Positions 12,095 to 23,043 of a stretch of 64,000 nucleotides of DNA are shown piece after piece (positions within the stretch are counted from its first letter, which is position 1; every line of letters starts with the position of its first letter). Made by a program: the position numbers and the translations under genes. The DNA comes from Saururus chinensis (taxonomy: Eukaryota; Streptophyta; Magnoliopsida; Piperales; Saururaceae), in the NCBI GenBank assembly GCA_035235625.1, contig CP141146.1, positions 26,778,501 through 26,842,500 of the forward strand. The letters run 5' to 3'. The notes under the pieces are model-generated. The model had not been told where the DNA came from and searched no databases. It saw only the letters and a list, made by a program, of their open reading frames with translations.

Positions 12095-12362
12095 AACTGA
12101 TTTGCCCTCTCTTCTCTCTTCGCTCCTCTCTCCTCTTTCTCTCTCGTCTCTTTCTGTCTATTCACTCTCTCTCTCTCTCTATTCAAACTCTCTCTCCTCT
12201 CTCTCTTTTCACTCTCTCTCCTATCTATTTCAGCTATCTCTACTCACTCTCTCTCCTCTCTCTGTCGGCTGTCTCTCTTCTCTCTCTCCTCTCTCTGTCG
12301 GCTGTCTCTCTTCTCTCTCTCCTCTCTCTGTCGGCTGTCTCTCTTCTCTCTCTCCTCTCTTC
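12095..12362 (+). repeat. Polypyrimidine (CT)n tract, left arm of F
   Basis: Near-pure C/T over about 270 bases, including three copies of a 31-bp unit with CTGTCGGCTGTCTCTCTT (12265-12345). It is complementary in composition to the purine tract at 12537-12982, with which it can pair. Confidence 0.9.
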
Positions 12363-12536
12363 TAAAGGACAAAATCATGAAAATTTTTAAATAAGGCATA
12401 TTGATTTCGTTCTTTACAAATACATTATATTTTATTTAAAATTTATTATTTTAATATATAATAAATAAATAAGAAATAAATTTAATTAAATTTCCCTACT
12501 TTCTCCCCTCTCCTCCTCAGAGTTGGAGCTCACACT

Positions 12537-12982
12537 CACAGGCATGAGAGAGAGATAGGGGGAGAGAAAGAGAAAGGAGATAGGAGAGACAGTGAAAGAG
12601 AGAAAGAGGAGAGAGAGTGTGTGAAGAGAGAGAAGGAGAGAGGAGAGAGAGTGAGTGAAGAGAGATACCTGAAAGAGAGAGGAGAGAGAGTTAATAAAGA
12701 GAGAAGATAGAGAAAGAGGAGAGATAGACTAAAGAGAGAAAGGAGAAAGAGGGAATAGAGGGGAAAGAGGAGAGAGTGAGTGATGAGAGAGACATGAGAT
12801 AGAAAGAGAGAAGAGAGAGGAGAGAGAGTTAATAAAGAGAGAAGATAGAGAAAGAGGAGAGAGATTGAAGAGAGAAAGGAGAGAGAGGGAATAGAGGGGG
12901 AAAGAGGAGAGAGTGAGTGACGAGAGAGACAGGAGACAGAAAGAGAGAAGAGAGAGGAGAGAGGAGGGAGAGAAGAGAGGAC
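12537..12982 (+). repeat. Polypurine (GA)n tract, right arm of F
   Basis: About 445 bases, almost all A/G, with internal duplications of roughly 120 bp (compare 12690-12800 with 12825-12925). It pairs with the CT tract to form a long potential hairpin. Confidence 0.9.
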
Positions 12983-13484
12983 AAATCAGTTCATTATTGA
13001 TTTGGTATTTTCGTCCTTCTAAATGATGAAATCATAAAAAGAATTCCACGCAGGCACCAACGCTTAGCTAGAGCCTACGTGGCCATAATGAACACCATTT
13101 AAGCAAATATATTTCTTTTTGTGCTATTTTGGTAAATAATTTTTTTAACATTATTTATATAATTTTTCCCTTTGAAAATCATTTGAAAAGGCATAAAATT
13201 CAGTTTTCAGAATAAAAAATGATGTGGGAACTTGGCGGAGCAGCTTGCCCGCCTAAGTCCCTATAAAGCCAAAACCCAAATTCTTGTTCATTTCTGAGTT
13301 TACATTTTTAGAGAAAATGCCTAGAAAATTTTCATTGATCCAAAATTTGTACCACATAAAATTCTGTGGGTCTAGGGTCCAAAAATAAAATGTGTGTTCA
13401 GTATGGTAATTAAATACATTTTTCCTAATTTATTGAAAATTACTGTATAATGTAAGAATTCTAGGGCATATAGGACTCATAAAG

Positions 13485-13832
13485 TGTTGTGTCTTGATTG
13501 GACACAAACGGTACCCAGCTTTATGAAGGAGAAAGAGGAGAAGTTTGGACGAAGGAAGAAGAGAAAATAGTTCTTAATTCTCCATAAAGAAAAAGGAGGA
13601 AGATGACACCCCCCCCCCCCATATGGAGGCCGCAGCTTCTTTGGGGCGCATGCCAGCTGGTGGGAACAGCTGGTCCCTTACAAATCAACATTCAATTCTT
13701 CCCCTGAATACAGTTTATTACATCCCAAAAGTAAAGTACCAAAAAGGAAAGTAACCCTAATATAGTAAGTCCTAAATGTGGAAAGTAGTACAAGGCGAGA
13801 GATGTCCTACCCCCTGAGTAACATACACAACA
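13485..13832 (-). repeat. Element B 3' LTR (348 bp)
   Basis: Plus-strand ends are TGTTGTGTC and ACACAACA. It contains a run of 13 C at about 13606-13620, where the other LTR has only six (54370s). The purine-rich stretch just inside (complement of 13833-13848, GATCGTGGTGGAG) is the expected polypurine tract. Confidence 0.85.
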
Positions 13833-13883
13833 CTCCACCACGATCAGCTTCTGCCTTGTCCTCAAGGTGACCAAGTCGGGTAG

Positions 13884-16077
13884 TGTCACGACCCGGGATG
13901 TTTAAAGCATATAGAGAGTTAAAAACTATAATCAAAGCTTGCTCGGGTCGCAACTTGGAAACATATAACCATAAACATAACATAATATATTTCATTTCCC
14001 AGGAAATACATTGTTTGTGTACAAACACACAAGTAAAGATATAAACAAGTCTTCTCAAACCAAAATAATGAAAGTGTGCTTAGGAACTACTGGTGCAATC
14101 GTAGACTCCTTAGTCACCACTTGAAGCTCCCAAAAAGTGTCTTTACTAGTCTCTTCTACCCGTGCCTATTCCACACCGGGCCCTGCAAGGTCTGGGGGGT
14201 GGTGAGTATTTTAAAATACTCAGTAGGACTACTTATCCTATCAGACATGTATATAACATCTGGCAGTTTTTAAATCACATGATCAAGTAAATAGATAATA
14301 CTTTTAAAAGAATCAGTAAGGGTGTGCCCCTCACCCAAAAACGTCCCTAGGGTTTTACCATTTACCTGAGCTGAGGGGCATCCCTAGGATTGTAAGCTCT
14401 CATGGCTTACTACTAGTGTCCTAGACACTTATTCAATTATAAAGAATTTGCTATGGGTACAAAGCAGCAACCTCTTACTCCTCTATAGATTTTCCATAAA
14501 ACAGTCCGCGCTTGTAGAGGAATGAGGCACCTGTGCTCATGGGGAGCTGGGATTTAGAGAGCAGAGAGTTTTCCCATGATACTCTCTACCTTAATGCACA
14601 TAGCCTTGATAGATTCACTTCATTAGGGGCTAATCAGGGGTCTTACCCTCTGATTTAGAATCGGATACACGGTACGCACATTAGCCTGGTGAGCCCCTAA
14701 TGTGTACTCTCTATTATGAAACTTAATCAATACGTCTACCAATCTGAGCTCTAGACGCTTAAATCTCGTATATTCCTGACTCAAATGGGAATTTTCTTAT
14801 CTTTTTCTTTACTTTAAACAATCTTCCACAAAGATTAACCTTTCAAAATCCTAGCCTCGCCTATACAAGTCATGGTTGGTTACTAATAACGATTATAAAG
14901 GTAGGGTTAGTCACTTGTTCCAACGAGATAGTTGCCCCTTCTCTATCTCATCTCAGTAACTCGGTTGTCATGATTGTTCGGCTTTCTGAAATCATTTTGA
15001 TAGAGCAATAATTCCATAAAACCATCTTTCAATCTTATTATACTCAAGTATAATTAAAATAATGGCAAAGCTAGATTTTCTTTTTATCACATATGTCATA
15101 AAAGCTTAATTCATAATTAAATTCAAAAGATAATCACTCGATAAAACAAGTATATGAGGCAATCCAAAAACATACACAGAAATTAATCATGTATTTAACT
15201 AGAATTATGTATAAATTTTTTTAAGACAACCAATGTAAGTATTTCTGTCTGAAGAGAGGATAAAAGCCCCTACCTTGCTTCCCGCACGAGAAAATAAACG
15301 ATATGCTGGATACCCCAAAATTAGATGTCCCGTCTCTGGGCCGTAGAGATCTCAAAATAGAAAAATCTCTCCACCACAACATCAAACACACTCAATTGAG
15401 GTAGAAAAGCCTCTTGAACAGAGGAAAACGGACTCAGAACAACTCCAGAAACTCTTCCGAAACTTGGAATGGAAATGAGTATTTATAGGAGAATTTGTGT
15501 GAGCGTACGAAGAAAATGGAATTAATCTCGCATGGATGTATGCTACGTGTTGCGCGTCCATTTGAGCATGCGCATGGTCGGCACGCAATAGACGCGCTCG
15601 TAGTGCACGCCTTGGCGCTGCTCATCCATGGCGTGATGCGTGTCCCACGTGCATCGCGCACTGCACTGTACAATCAAGTGACACGGACGGCCGTGATTGC
15701 GCGGTTCGGCATGGAGCGTCGACCTGGCGGCTAGGCTCCGCCTCGGCTGACATCATCATTCATTATTTTTTTATTATTTTCTTTATAACACAATTCTAAT
15801 TTTAAAATGGGATAACTTCTTATCCTGAAGTCCGAATTGTGCATTCTTGGTACCGATGTACTCATATCAACGAGCCCTTCAAAACTAGACCCCACATGAG
15901 TGGGTTATTCCGCACTTTCAAGAGGGTCCCACCCATATGACATATTTCCCGAGGTCATTACTTTTGCTTCTGACCTCCTTTTGCGTGTTCTTAGGTTCGT
16001 TACGATTGTCTCACTGAGCTCTATTCAATACATCTATCTTTTACTAAAAAAAAAGTTTAAAAACTATGAATGTTACA
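13884..16077 (-). repeat. Element A 3' LTR (2194 bp)
   Basis: In element direction it starts TGTAACATTCATAG and ends CCGGGTCGTGACA. The TATA box complement (TATTTATA) is at 15480-15487. Relative to the 5' LTR it carries a segment (14632-14691) in opposite orientation, between 11-bp inverted repeats CATTAGGGGCT and AGCCCCTAATG. Confidence 0.85.
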
Positions 16078-16079
16078 TT

Positions 16080-17091
16080 CTTCCCTCCTTGAAGAAATTT
16101 TGTCCCCAAAATTTCCTAGTCATTAAATAACTCAGGGTACTTCCTTTTTATATAAACTTTAGTTTCCCACGTTGCTTCCTCCAATGAGTGATGTTGTCAT
16201 AAGATCTTTACTAACAAAGTTTTCTTGGTTCTATGGACTTCCTCCTTTCTATACAAGATCCGAATTGGCTTCTCCTCGAAAGTTATGTTTGGTCTCAGCT
16301 CCCTCTGTATCGTATCTAGAACATGGGATGGATCTCGAACATACTTCATAAGCATGGAGACGTGGAAGACATCATGAAGACCTTCAAGCTGAAGAGGTAA
16401 CGCCAACCTATAAGCTACGAGTCCGATCTTTTCCAATATCTCCATTGGACCTACAAAACGAGGGCTTAACTTACCTTTCTCTCCATATCTCATAACCCCT
16501 TTGGTTGGTGATATCTTCAAGAAGACGTGATCACCTGATTCAAACTCAAGAACTTGACATCATTTATCTGCCTAGCTCTTCTGTCAACTTTGAGCTATCA
16601 ACAATCACTCCATAATTAGCTTAACTTTATCAGCACATTGCTGGATCAACTCCGATTTGACCAAACAACGCTCTCCAACTTCACTCCAGCAAGTTGGTGC
16701 TCGACAAGGTCGTCCGAACAATGCTTCATACGATGCCATACCAATACTAGAATGGTAGCTGTTATTATAAGAAAATTCTACTAGTCGCAGGTGTTCGTCC
16801 CAATTACCATTCCATTCCAAAGCACAGGCTCGCAACATATCTTCCAATACTTGGATTGTTCTTTCTGACTGTCCATTTGTTTGCTGATGGAAAGTTGTGC
16901 TGAATTTCAATGTAGTACCCAAAGGCTCTTGTAAACATCGCCAAAAGTGTGAAGTAAATCTGCTATCCCTATCCAAAACAATGGACACAGATACTCCATG
17001 TAAACTAATTATCTCCTTAATGTACAGTTGTGCCAAACTATCCAATGAGTGCTTCTTTCAGAGTTGAAGGAAATGTTAGGACTTAGTAAGC
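16080..17091 (-). pseudogene. Element A integrase C-terminal half and chromodomain tail
   Basis: Continuing across insertion E, the protein reads LTKS...HFLQL and then SLAQLYIKEI, VLDRDSRF (second catalytic Asp) and GQSERTIQVLED (catalytic Glu). After a frameshift near 16560 the block 16520-16197 (GEKGKLSPRFVGP...) is the GPY/F-type module. The tail after a stop near 16199, where TGG has become TGA, reads HHSLEEATWE, the C-terminal part of a chromodomain. It ends at about 16100, just before the polypurine tract. The integrase would insert cDNA and the chromodomain guide it to chromatin. Not functional. Confidence 0.8.
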
Positions 17092-18133
17092 TGTAACATC
17101 CCTGATTTTTTTGCAATTTCTATTGTTTTTTTGTATTTTTTTTCCAATGTTCTGTAGTTTTCTACTCGTATTTTCGATGAAGAAGTTTGATGCTTCGACG
17201 TATCCTTATTTGTAATTTTTGTGACCGTAAGAGTTGGGAGTGGTGTTTAGTTGCAAGTTATGGGCCTCGATGCATCACAAAAAAATTTCACTGTGAAGCA
17301 AGAGGCGGTGCGGCCGCTGGCTTCCACCAGGCTGGCCTTGGCCGAGCGACGCCGCCGCCCCTCTTCCTTCCTCTTTCCCATTTCGGCCAATGATCCCCTT
17401 ATTATTTTTTTCGCTGGATCCACTGCCGCCACTGGCTGCATTGCCACCACAGTTTTGCCCCTACCAAAGGGACCTCCAGCCACTGTCGTCCTAACCTCTC
17501 AGCCCCTCCGTCACTGGTGTGAGGTAAAACCCATTCCGCCTCCCCTGGCCCTTCACCCCTTCTTCTGCCCCTTTTCCAATCCGGACATATCGTTTTTCTC
17601 ACCCTTTTTGTTTTCTGTGGTTGTGAGTAGTGAGAGGAGCTCTGGCTCACCATCGTCGGCTCTGCCTCGGGCTAAAGACGGCAGGTAGCCACCACACTTG
17701 CGCCCATTCTCCTCTCTTCCGTCCCATTTCTCCGCTCAGTTCAAAACACAGTTTTGGTCTAAAGGTGTCGATTCGCCACCGCTAGACTCCAGACAAACAC
17801 CGATCGGGATCCGTCCAGCTCTCCATGGTTTGTGATTGCTAGGTCACCACGGTATCCCAAGTCCGTCCCCCGGCCATGTCTGGCCATTCATGGCCCGACG
17901 ATACGTGTATGCCACCCTAACTGGGCACATTGTCACCCCAGCCAAATCGAGTCCATTCATTTCATCTGATCTGCGATTCTGCCGCCGTCGGCATTGGCAA
18001 CAGATACCCGCGATGGTTGCTTGACCCAATGATGATAAGGGGCCGCCATTCCTGGCCTCCCCTACATGCCTTCTCCCCAAAACAGACACTCCTAGCTTCG
18101 GGGTACACCGTTGGCCATTGTCGAGTGACCCAC

Positions 18134-19304
18134 TGATCGTTTATAATTAAACCCTTTGCAAGTGTATAAGGTAATTGTACTAGGATGAGTATTTAAGGGT
18201 TGTCGAACCTCAGGGACGGATGAATAATTACTAAATATAAAGAAGAATTTGCTGGTTTAAAACTAAAACAACTTAAACTTTAATTAAATAAAGGAAAAGA
18301 AATCAACTAGTTTAAAGGTAAGAGATTAATATGATGGAATTTACTTAGGAAATCGAATCCACTATAGAACCGTAACAATTCCTTAACTTTTAATCTAAAT
18401 CTAGTGTGAATATGAACAAGTATTCTCAGCTACAAGCTAGAATTACTTCAGAAAGAATCATTAATTAATTTCCATGGCATGAACTATCTTCGACAATAGC
18501 ACGAATCATCTACACTAAATAGCTATAGGCATGACCCGTCTAATCTTAGTATAACTTATCCAAGTCCTTAATTATCTGAACATTAAAACTATTGTATGAC
18601 CATCTCATCTAAATCATAGAAATTAGAATTGATGCAAATATCAAAACCACATCAATCTATCATCTACAAGACAATAAATCAACATAGATTTGAATAAACA
18701 TTAAAAAGCTCTTCCATTAAAAAGGAAATCCTTATCATACAATTGTCATAATTCACAACTGAGATCTAAATTAAAAAGAAAAGAAACTGAAACTTATCTA
18801 TAGCTTCATCAACTCCTAAGTAAAAGAAAGGTTTAGCCTTCCATGGTAGAAGAAAACACTTCAATCTCCATTGAAAGCTTTGGCTTCTTCTCCATCTTCT
18901 TCTTCCTTCTTCTCTTCAGAAAATCTACTTGTTCTCCCTTAATTTCGTACCAAATAAGTCTTTATATAGGCATTAGATCCGTAAGAAAGAGTTGTATATG
19001 AAAAGGACTCAAAATTGGGTGAAATAAGGAATTTGCGCGTTATGCCGATCGATCACCTGCATGCCCGTTCGAACACTTGAACTGAATTTTCTTCAAAATC
19101 ACGTGTAACCGATCGATCGGTCATGAGGCCGTTTAATCGCCAATGAAGAATTTGCAAAATAAGCCAATTTAATTCAAAACACCATGGAAGCTTTTTCTAA
19201 CCTAATTAAATTTAATATCTAATAATTTAACCTATATTAACACTTAAATGAGATTAGAAAATAAAATAATTAAGGGTAAAATAACGCATAAATTATACTT
19301 ATCA
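18134..19304 (-). repeat. Athila 3' LTR (1171 bp)
   Basis: Boundaries are TGATCGTTTATAATT and AATTATACTTATCA on the plus strand. It contains a TATATAAA promoter complement at 18960-18970 and a CGATCGAT/TTCGAAC cluster at 19044-19140. Confidence 0.93.
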
Positions 19305-19320
19305 AATACCCCCAAACCTA
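19305..19320 (-). promoter_or_regulatory. Athila polypurine tract
   Basis: The minus strand reads GGTTTGGGGGTATT immediately before the LTR start TGATAAG. This primes plus-strand synthesis. A second copy of the core lies at 20726-20740. Confidence 0.8.
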
Positions 19321-21041
19321 TATTTTGCTAGTCCTCAAGCAAAACAAAACAAAACAAAACAACTAATCTAGAAAAATAAAATAAATAAAAGCTACTTTCG
19401 TAGGGAATCACGATTGCATTTAGCGTATGCAACAAGCCTTTAAACCCCTAGGTGTCCCTAGTTGGACGAGTTGTGTCTCGTGAGGGTTTGCAGCAATGAT
19501 ACCCACAAACATCTAAACTTAAGAAAATAAATAAAACAAAACCAGAAAACAAAAATTCTAAAAACAATCTTGTCTTAAAAACACAACTATTTTTAAAAAG
19601 AACCAACCACAAATACTTGAAACAAATAAATAATATCGATCTGATCACTTTCAAGCAAGGAATCGTCCATTCTATAACCTCATCATTGAAATAATTGTGA
19701 AACTACATATATACATTTCAAAAACATAAAGTGTAGAAACTTTGTAGTCATATAATTTCACTCTCTATTAACAAGCATATCTTATGTGACCCATTAACCA
19801 AGCTAATTAAAATTCACTAACTCAAAAATATAGCAATGACAATATTTCATCTTTAACATCTCATAATAAACCCTCATGTAATAGCCATCAAATTTAAATT
19901 AAATTCAGGGAATAAGATCATAATATACCTCAAAATATGACTTGTGCAATACTTAGTTCTATTAAGCTTTTTAAATAGTCCATGTAGCAAGCATTAGGCC
20001 AGTGTCCCTAATCCAGTTGGCTTAAGGCACTAGGTGTTGAAACACCCCTCAGGCTTAATAACTCGAACTATAAAGGCTACAGAACCAAGTAAGTCATAAA
20101 AGAATTTATCTCAACTTTTCACCTTTTGACGCGATCCCTTATACTTGCCTAGGCACAAGGTCTGGTTACGTAGTAAAAAGAGAAACAAACCTTCACTTTT
20201 TTCTTTCATCAATTTTTTTTCAATCAATCTATTTTTATTTTTTTTTCAACTTTTTTTTTCATTCTTTTTTTTCATAAACTTTTTTTTCATCACACACTTA
20301 TCCTTTTTTTTTTTTTCAAATAATAGACAAGCATAAAGATCTATCATAAAACATTAAAAATTACACAATTGCCAAGTTTTCAAAAATATGCCTAGTTAAA
20401 GATATCCCACTAAGATTACAAGTAATAAATCATAAAATTGTATTCCTACAAGTTTCAAGTGTGTGAAATGTGATTTAAAAATATAAGCACAATTATCCAA
20501 GATAAAGAATATAAAATAGAAATTACTCACTTAATCATTTTCATCACTTAATTAATTACTTGAACTTTCTTCATGAAATTGATCTCTTTAAAAATAGACA
20601 TATGTTTTTAAAAGAAAATAAGCGATAAAAACCACATAAAAGAAAATAAAAACAAAAGAAAATAGAAAAAAAAATACTCTAAAACATCCTAAAAGAAAAA
20701 TAAGAAAGAAAAATATCTTTCTACACCCCCAAACCTAAACTGAACAGTGTCCTCAATGTAAAAGAAAATATATACTATAATGACAAGAATAAGTAAGAGA
20801 GGAAAAGAAAGATATCACCTGAAAGCATAACTAATCCACTAATCTGAAAATGAAGTACATAGGATTGAGAAAACATGAGAAACATACATATCAAGAGCAA
20901 TTTCCCAAACCTTAAATATCAAGCTCCCAGAAAAGTGGTAACAAAACAAAAATAAAAATAAACAAAGAAAAGAAAAGATAAGAAAAGAGAAAAGTAGCCC
21001 CTGCATAGCTAAATATCAGAATCATCTGCATCAGTAGAACT
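19321..21041 (-). other. Athila AT-rich 3' noncoding region
   Basis: No ORF of substance. It includes poly-T runs at 20210-20320 (poly-A in element direction) and a second polypurine-like GGTTTGGGGGTGTAG (complement of 20726-20740). The half from 20440 on is shared with the partial element at 63362-64000. Confidence 0.7.
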
Positions 21042-22123
21042 CTAGTCACTATCATCCGCATCGGCCGGAGCTGATTGGCTACGAATCAAATCAGCCAGTC
21101 CCTGTATAAGTCCTCTCATCTCAGTCATCTGAGCATCTATATGTGCAGTAAGCCTCGTCTGAAGCTGTGCCTGAGAAGAATCGATATGTGCTCTAAGGCG
21201 ATGCTCCATCTCAAGGAAAGAGGCAGTAACATGTGCTGGAATGTGCTGCTCAGTTGCAACATCTGGTACACCCTCTGTGGCTGGCTCCTCCTCATTCTCC
21301 TCGTCGAATGCTGGTGGAGGAGGACAATGTGTAATCATACGATTTAGGGTCGCCTGGGAAATGACCCCTAAACTTCGGCTCGTGGGTGCATATGAAGGAA
21401 AATCCAACTGAAAGTGAACAAAAATCCGCTCCAAAAGGAAAGGAAAAGCTAATCGAGCATCCACTGGTCCAGAGACTATATCTGCCATCCGTGCGAAGAC
21501 AAAGGAGGGAAAATCGATGTGAATCTGCTCCGCACGACCCAGAACATAAAGAAGGCGAGCTAAAGTGTAGTCAACTTTCTCATGACGGTGGAACCATATG
21601 TCATACTCTAATATCAGTGTGCAAAATGATAGTCCCGAGTCATGAGAGAAGCTGGCAATCCATATGTGAGGGATGGGCCTCGCTCCTGCCCGATAAGAGT
21701 TCCCGTGATAATATACTCATCAGGAAAAGCGAAATCACCAAAAGACGGATAGGTGAAGCTAGAGCGCGTGAGACCCATCACTGAAGCTATGAGATCTGGT
21801 GTGACAATGATCGTAATACCTCCAATGGTGCTAACAATATATCCCATCTCATTAAGAAAAGCGGATGCATAAAAAGATCGGACCTGCTCATGATGTACGC
21901 GAGCATCAGGGGCAGCAATCTCTGAGAAAAATAAACGCCAATCATCTCGCTCCATAAGCCATGACTGGGCAGCAGTAATGGTGGGGACAAACTCCACTTG
22001 TCGCTCATAACAAATAGCACGAAGAGGTCGATCAACAGCGGCGGTCGTTGAAGATGAAGCACGCGAAGTAGAGGGGGCGCCCTTCCTCTTCTTCGGAACT
22101 TTAGAACGTGAACCGTGCGCCAT
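21042..22123 (-). pseudogene. Athila env-like ORF (plant transposon protein domain), frameshifted
   Basis: The ATG at 22121-22123 starts a protein with a basic, Ser-rich N-terminus (KKRKG), followed by a globular domain with SFYASAFLNEMGYIVSTIGG and VMGLTRSSFTY. The frame stops at 21614. The next frame continues with EYDIWFHRHEK, LARLLYVLGRA and, from 21488, an ORF to 21042 ending in an acidic segment (EENEEEP) and a likely coiled coil (EMEHRLRAHID...). One indel near 21615 therefore breaks an ORF of about 360 codons. It matches the class annotated as putative plant transposon protein downstream of pol in Athila. I see no signal peptide or clear membrane segment, so an envelope role is unsupported here. 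Confidence 0.75.
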
Positions 22124-23043
22124 AGGTCTACAAAAAGCTCAAAAAGAAGTGCTAACAGTGATAGTGAAGCGACTAAAAGTAAGTAAAAAATTCTGCACAG
22201 CCCAATAATGTCAAATTAGGAAAATACCCCTATAAAAAAAATGATCAGAAATGTCCCAAATTAAAATACGATATGCACAAGTAAAAATTAAGCATTTTTC
22301 GTAAAGCAAGTATATATAAATTGGTTCATTAAAGCATCAAAAATTGAAATTGTCGACAAAAATAGTGCGGACTGAAAAATTCGAAATCTACCATGATTTA
22401 TGCAGTAATCAGTCAATAAAACTGAACCAAATCATCAACATAACATAGACAAGATGTTTCTAACAAATTTCCACAACAAATTGCACCTGATTTGGTCAAA
22501 AATCGAAAGAAAATTTCAAAAGTTGAATCTGGGACTTACCGGAGAAACAGAGGAACTGCGTGAAATAGAGGGCGATTCGGTTCAAATGGACTCCGGAAAT
22601 GGATTCTACACGAAAAATCGGAGAAGAGGGATGATTTTTGGACAAAAATCTCGCCAGAAAAGGTACGGAAGACGGCGGAAGAAAAACTCGGCGCGCGGCG
22701 GAGGAAACACGGCGGAACCGAACTGGCCGGTGCGAGTTGAAAGTGACGACTCGACCGTTCGAACGGCCTACTTACCGATCGAACGGTCCAATCGATTGGG
22801 TATACGGCCGATCGAACGGGTAAACACATTTTTTTTTTAAACATGAAAATAAAAAATAAAAATCTAATTAATCAACTAAAACTACTGAATCAAAAAATAT
22901 TACTACATGAATTAAATAAAAGAAATTTAACTAAAACTAGAGAAAAAAAAAGAAAATAAACATAAAAATAAACCGAATAAAACAAGGGTTGCCTCCCTAA
23001 AAGCGCTAAGTTTATCGTCTTCAGCCAGACAGTGTGTACTCCC
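22124..23043 (-). other. Spacer between Athila pol and env-like ORF
   Basis: About 920 bases with no convincing ORF on the minus strand. It contains a cluster of CGATCGAACGG and TTCGAACGG palindromes at 22751-22830, like the one in the LTR promoter region. This could be an internal promoter for the downstream ORF (inference). Confidence 0.6.

Larger units (their letters stand above)
11889..13169. mobile_element. Fold-back element F with long inverted repeats, 1.28 kb
   Basis: The first ~480 and last ~640 bases are inverted copies, from GGAAAAATTATATAAATAAT inward through ACCAAAATGGTGTTC and GATGAAATCA into a CT tract on one arm and a GA tract on the other. Flanking 9-mers CTTTAAGAA (11880-11888) and CTTTGAAAA (13170-13178) agree at seven of nine positions, suggesting a MULE-type 9-bp TSD that has since mutated. 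There is no coding capacity. It is likely a non-autonomous MULE with long arms; the assignment rests on TSD length only. Confidence 0.65.

Noticed and set aside
12102..12365. 87-codon Ser/Leu-rich ORF
   Set aside because: It is a translation of the CT tract in element F; pure low-complexity sequence.
17251..17688. 145-codon plus-strand ORF in the GC-rich start of LTR E
   Set aside because: Several overlapping ORFs exist in this GC-rich stretch, none with recognisable domains; more likely chance in LTR sequence.
22454..22840. 128-codon plus-strand ORF between Athila pol and env-like ORF
   Set aside because: It is antisense to the element in a spacer containing palindromic words; no motif and no context for expression.
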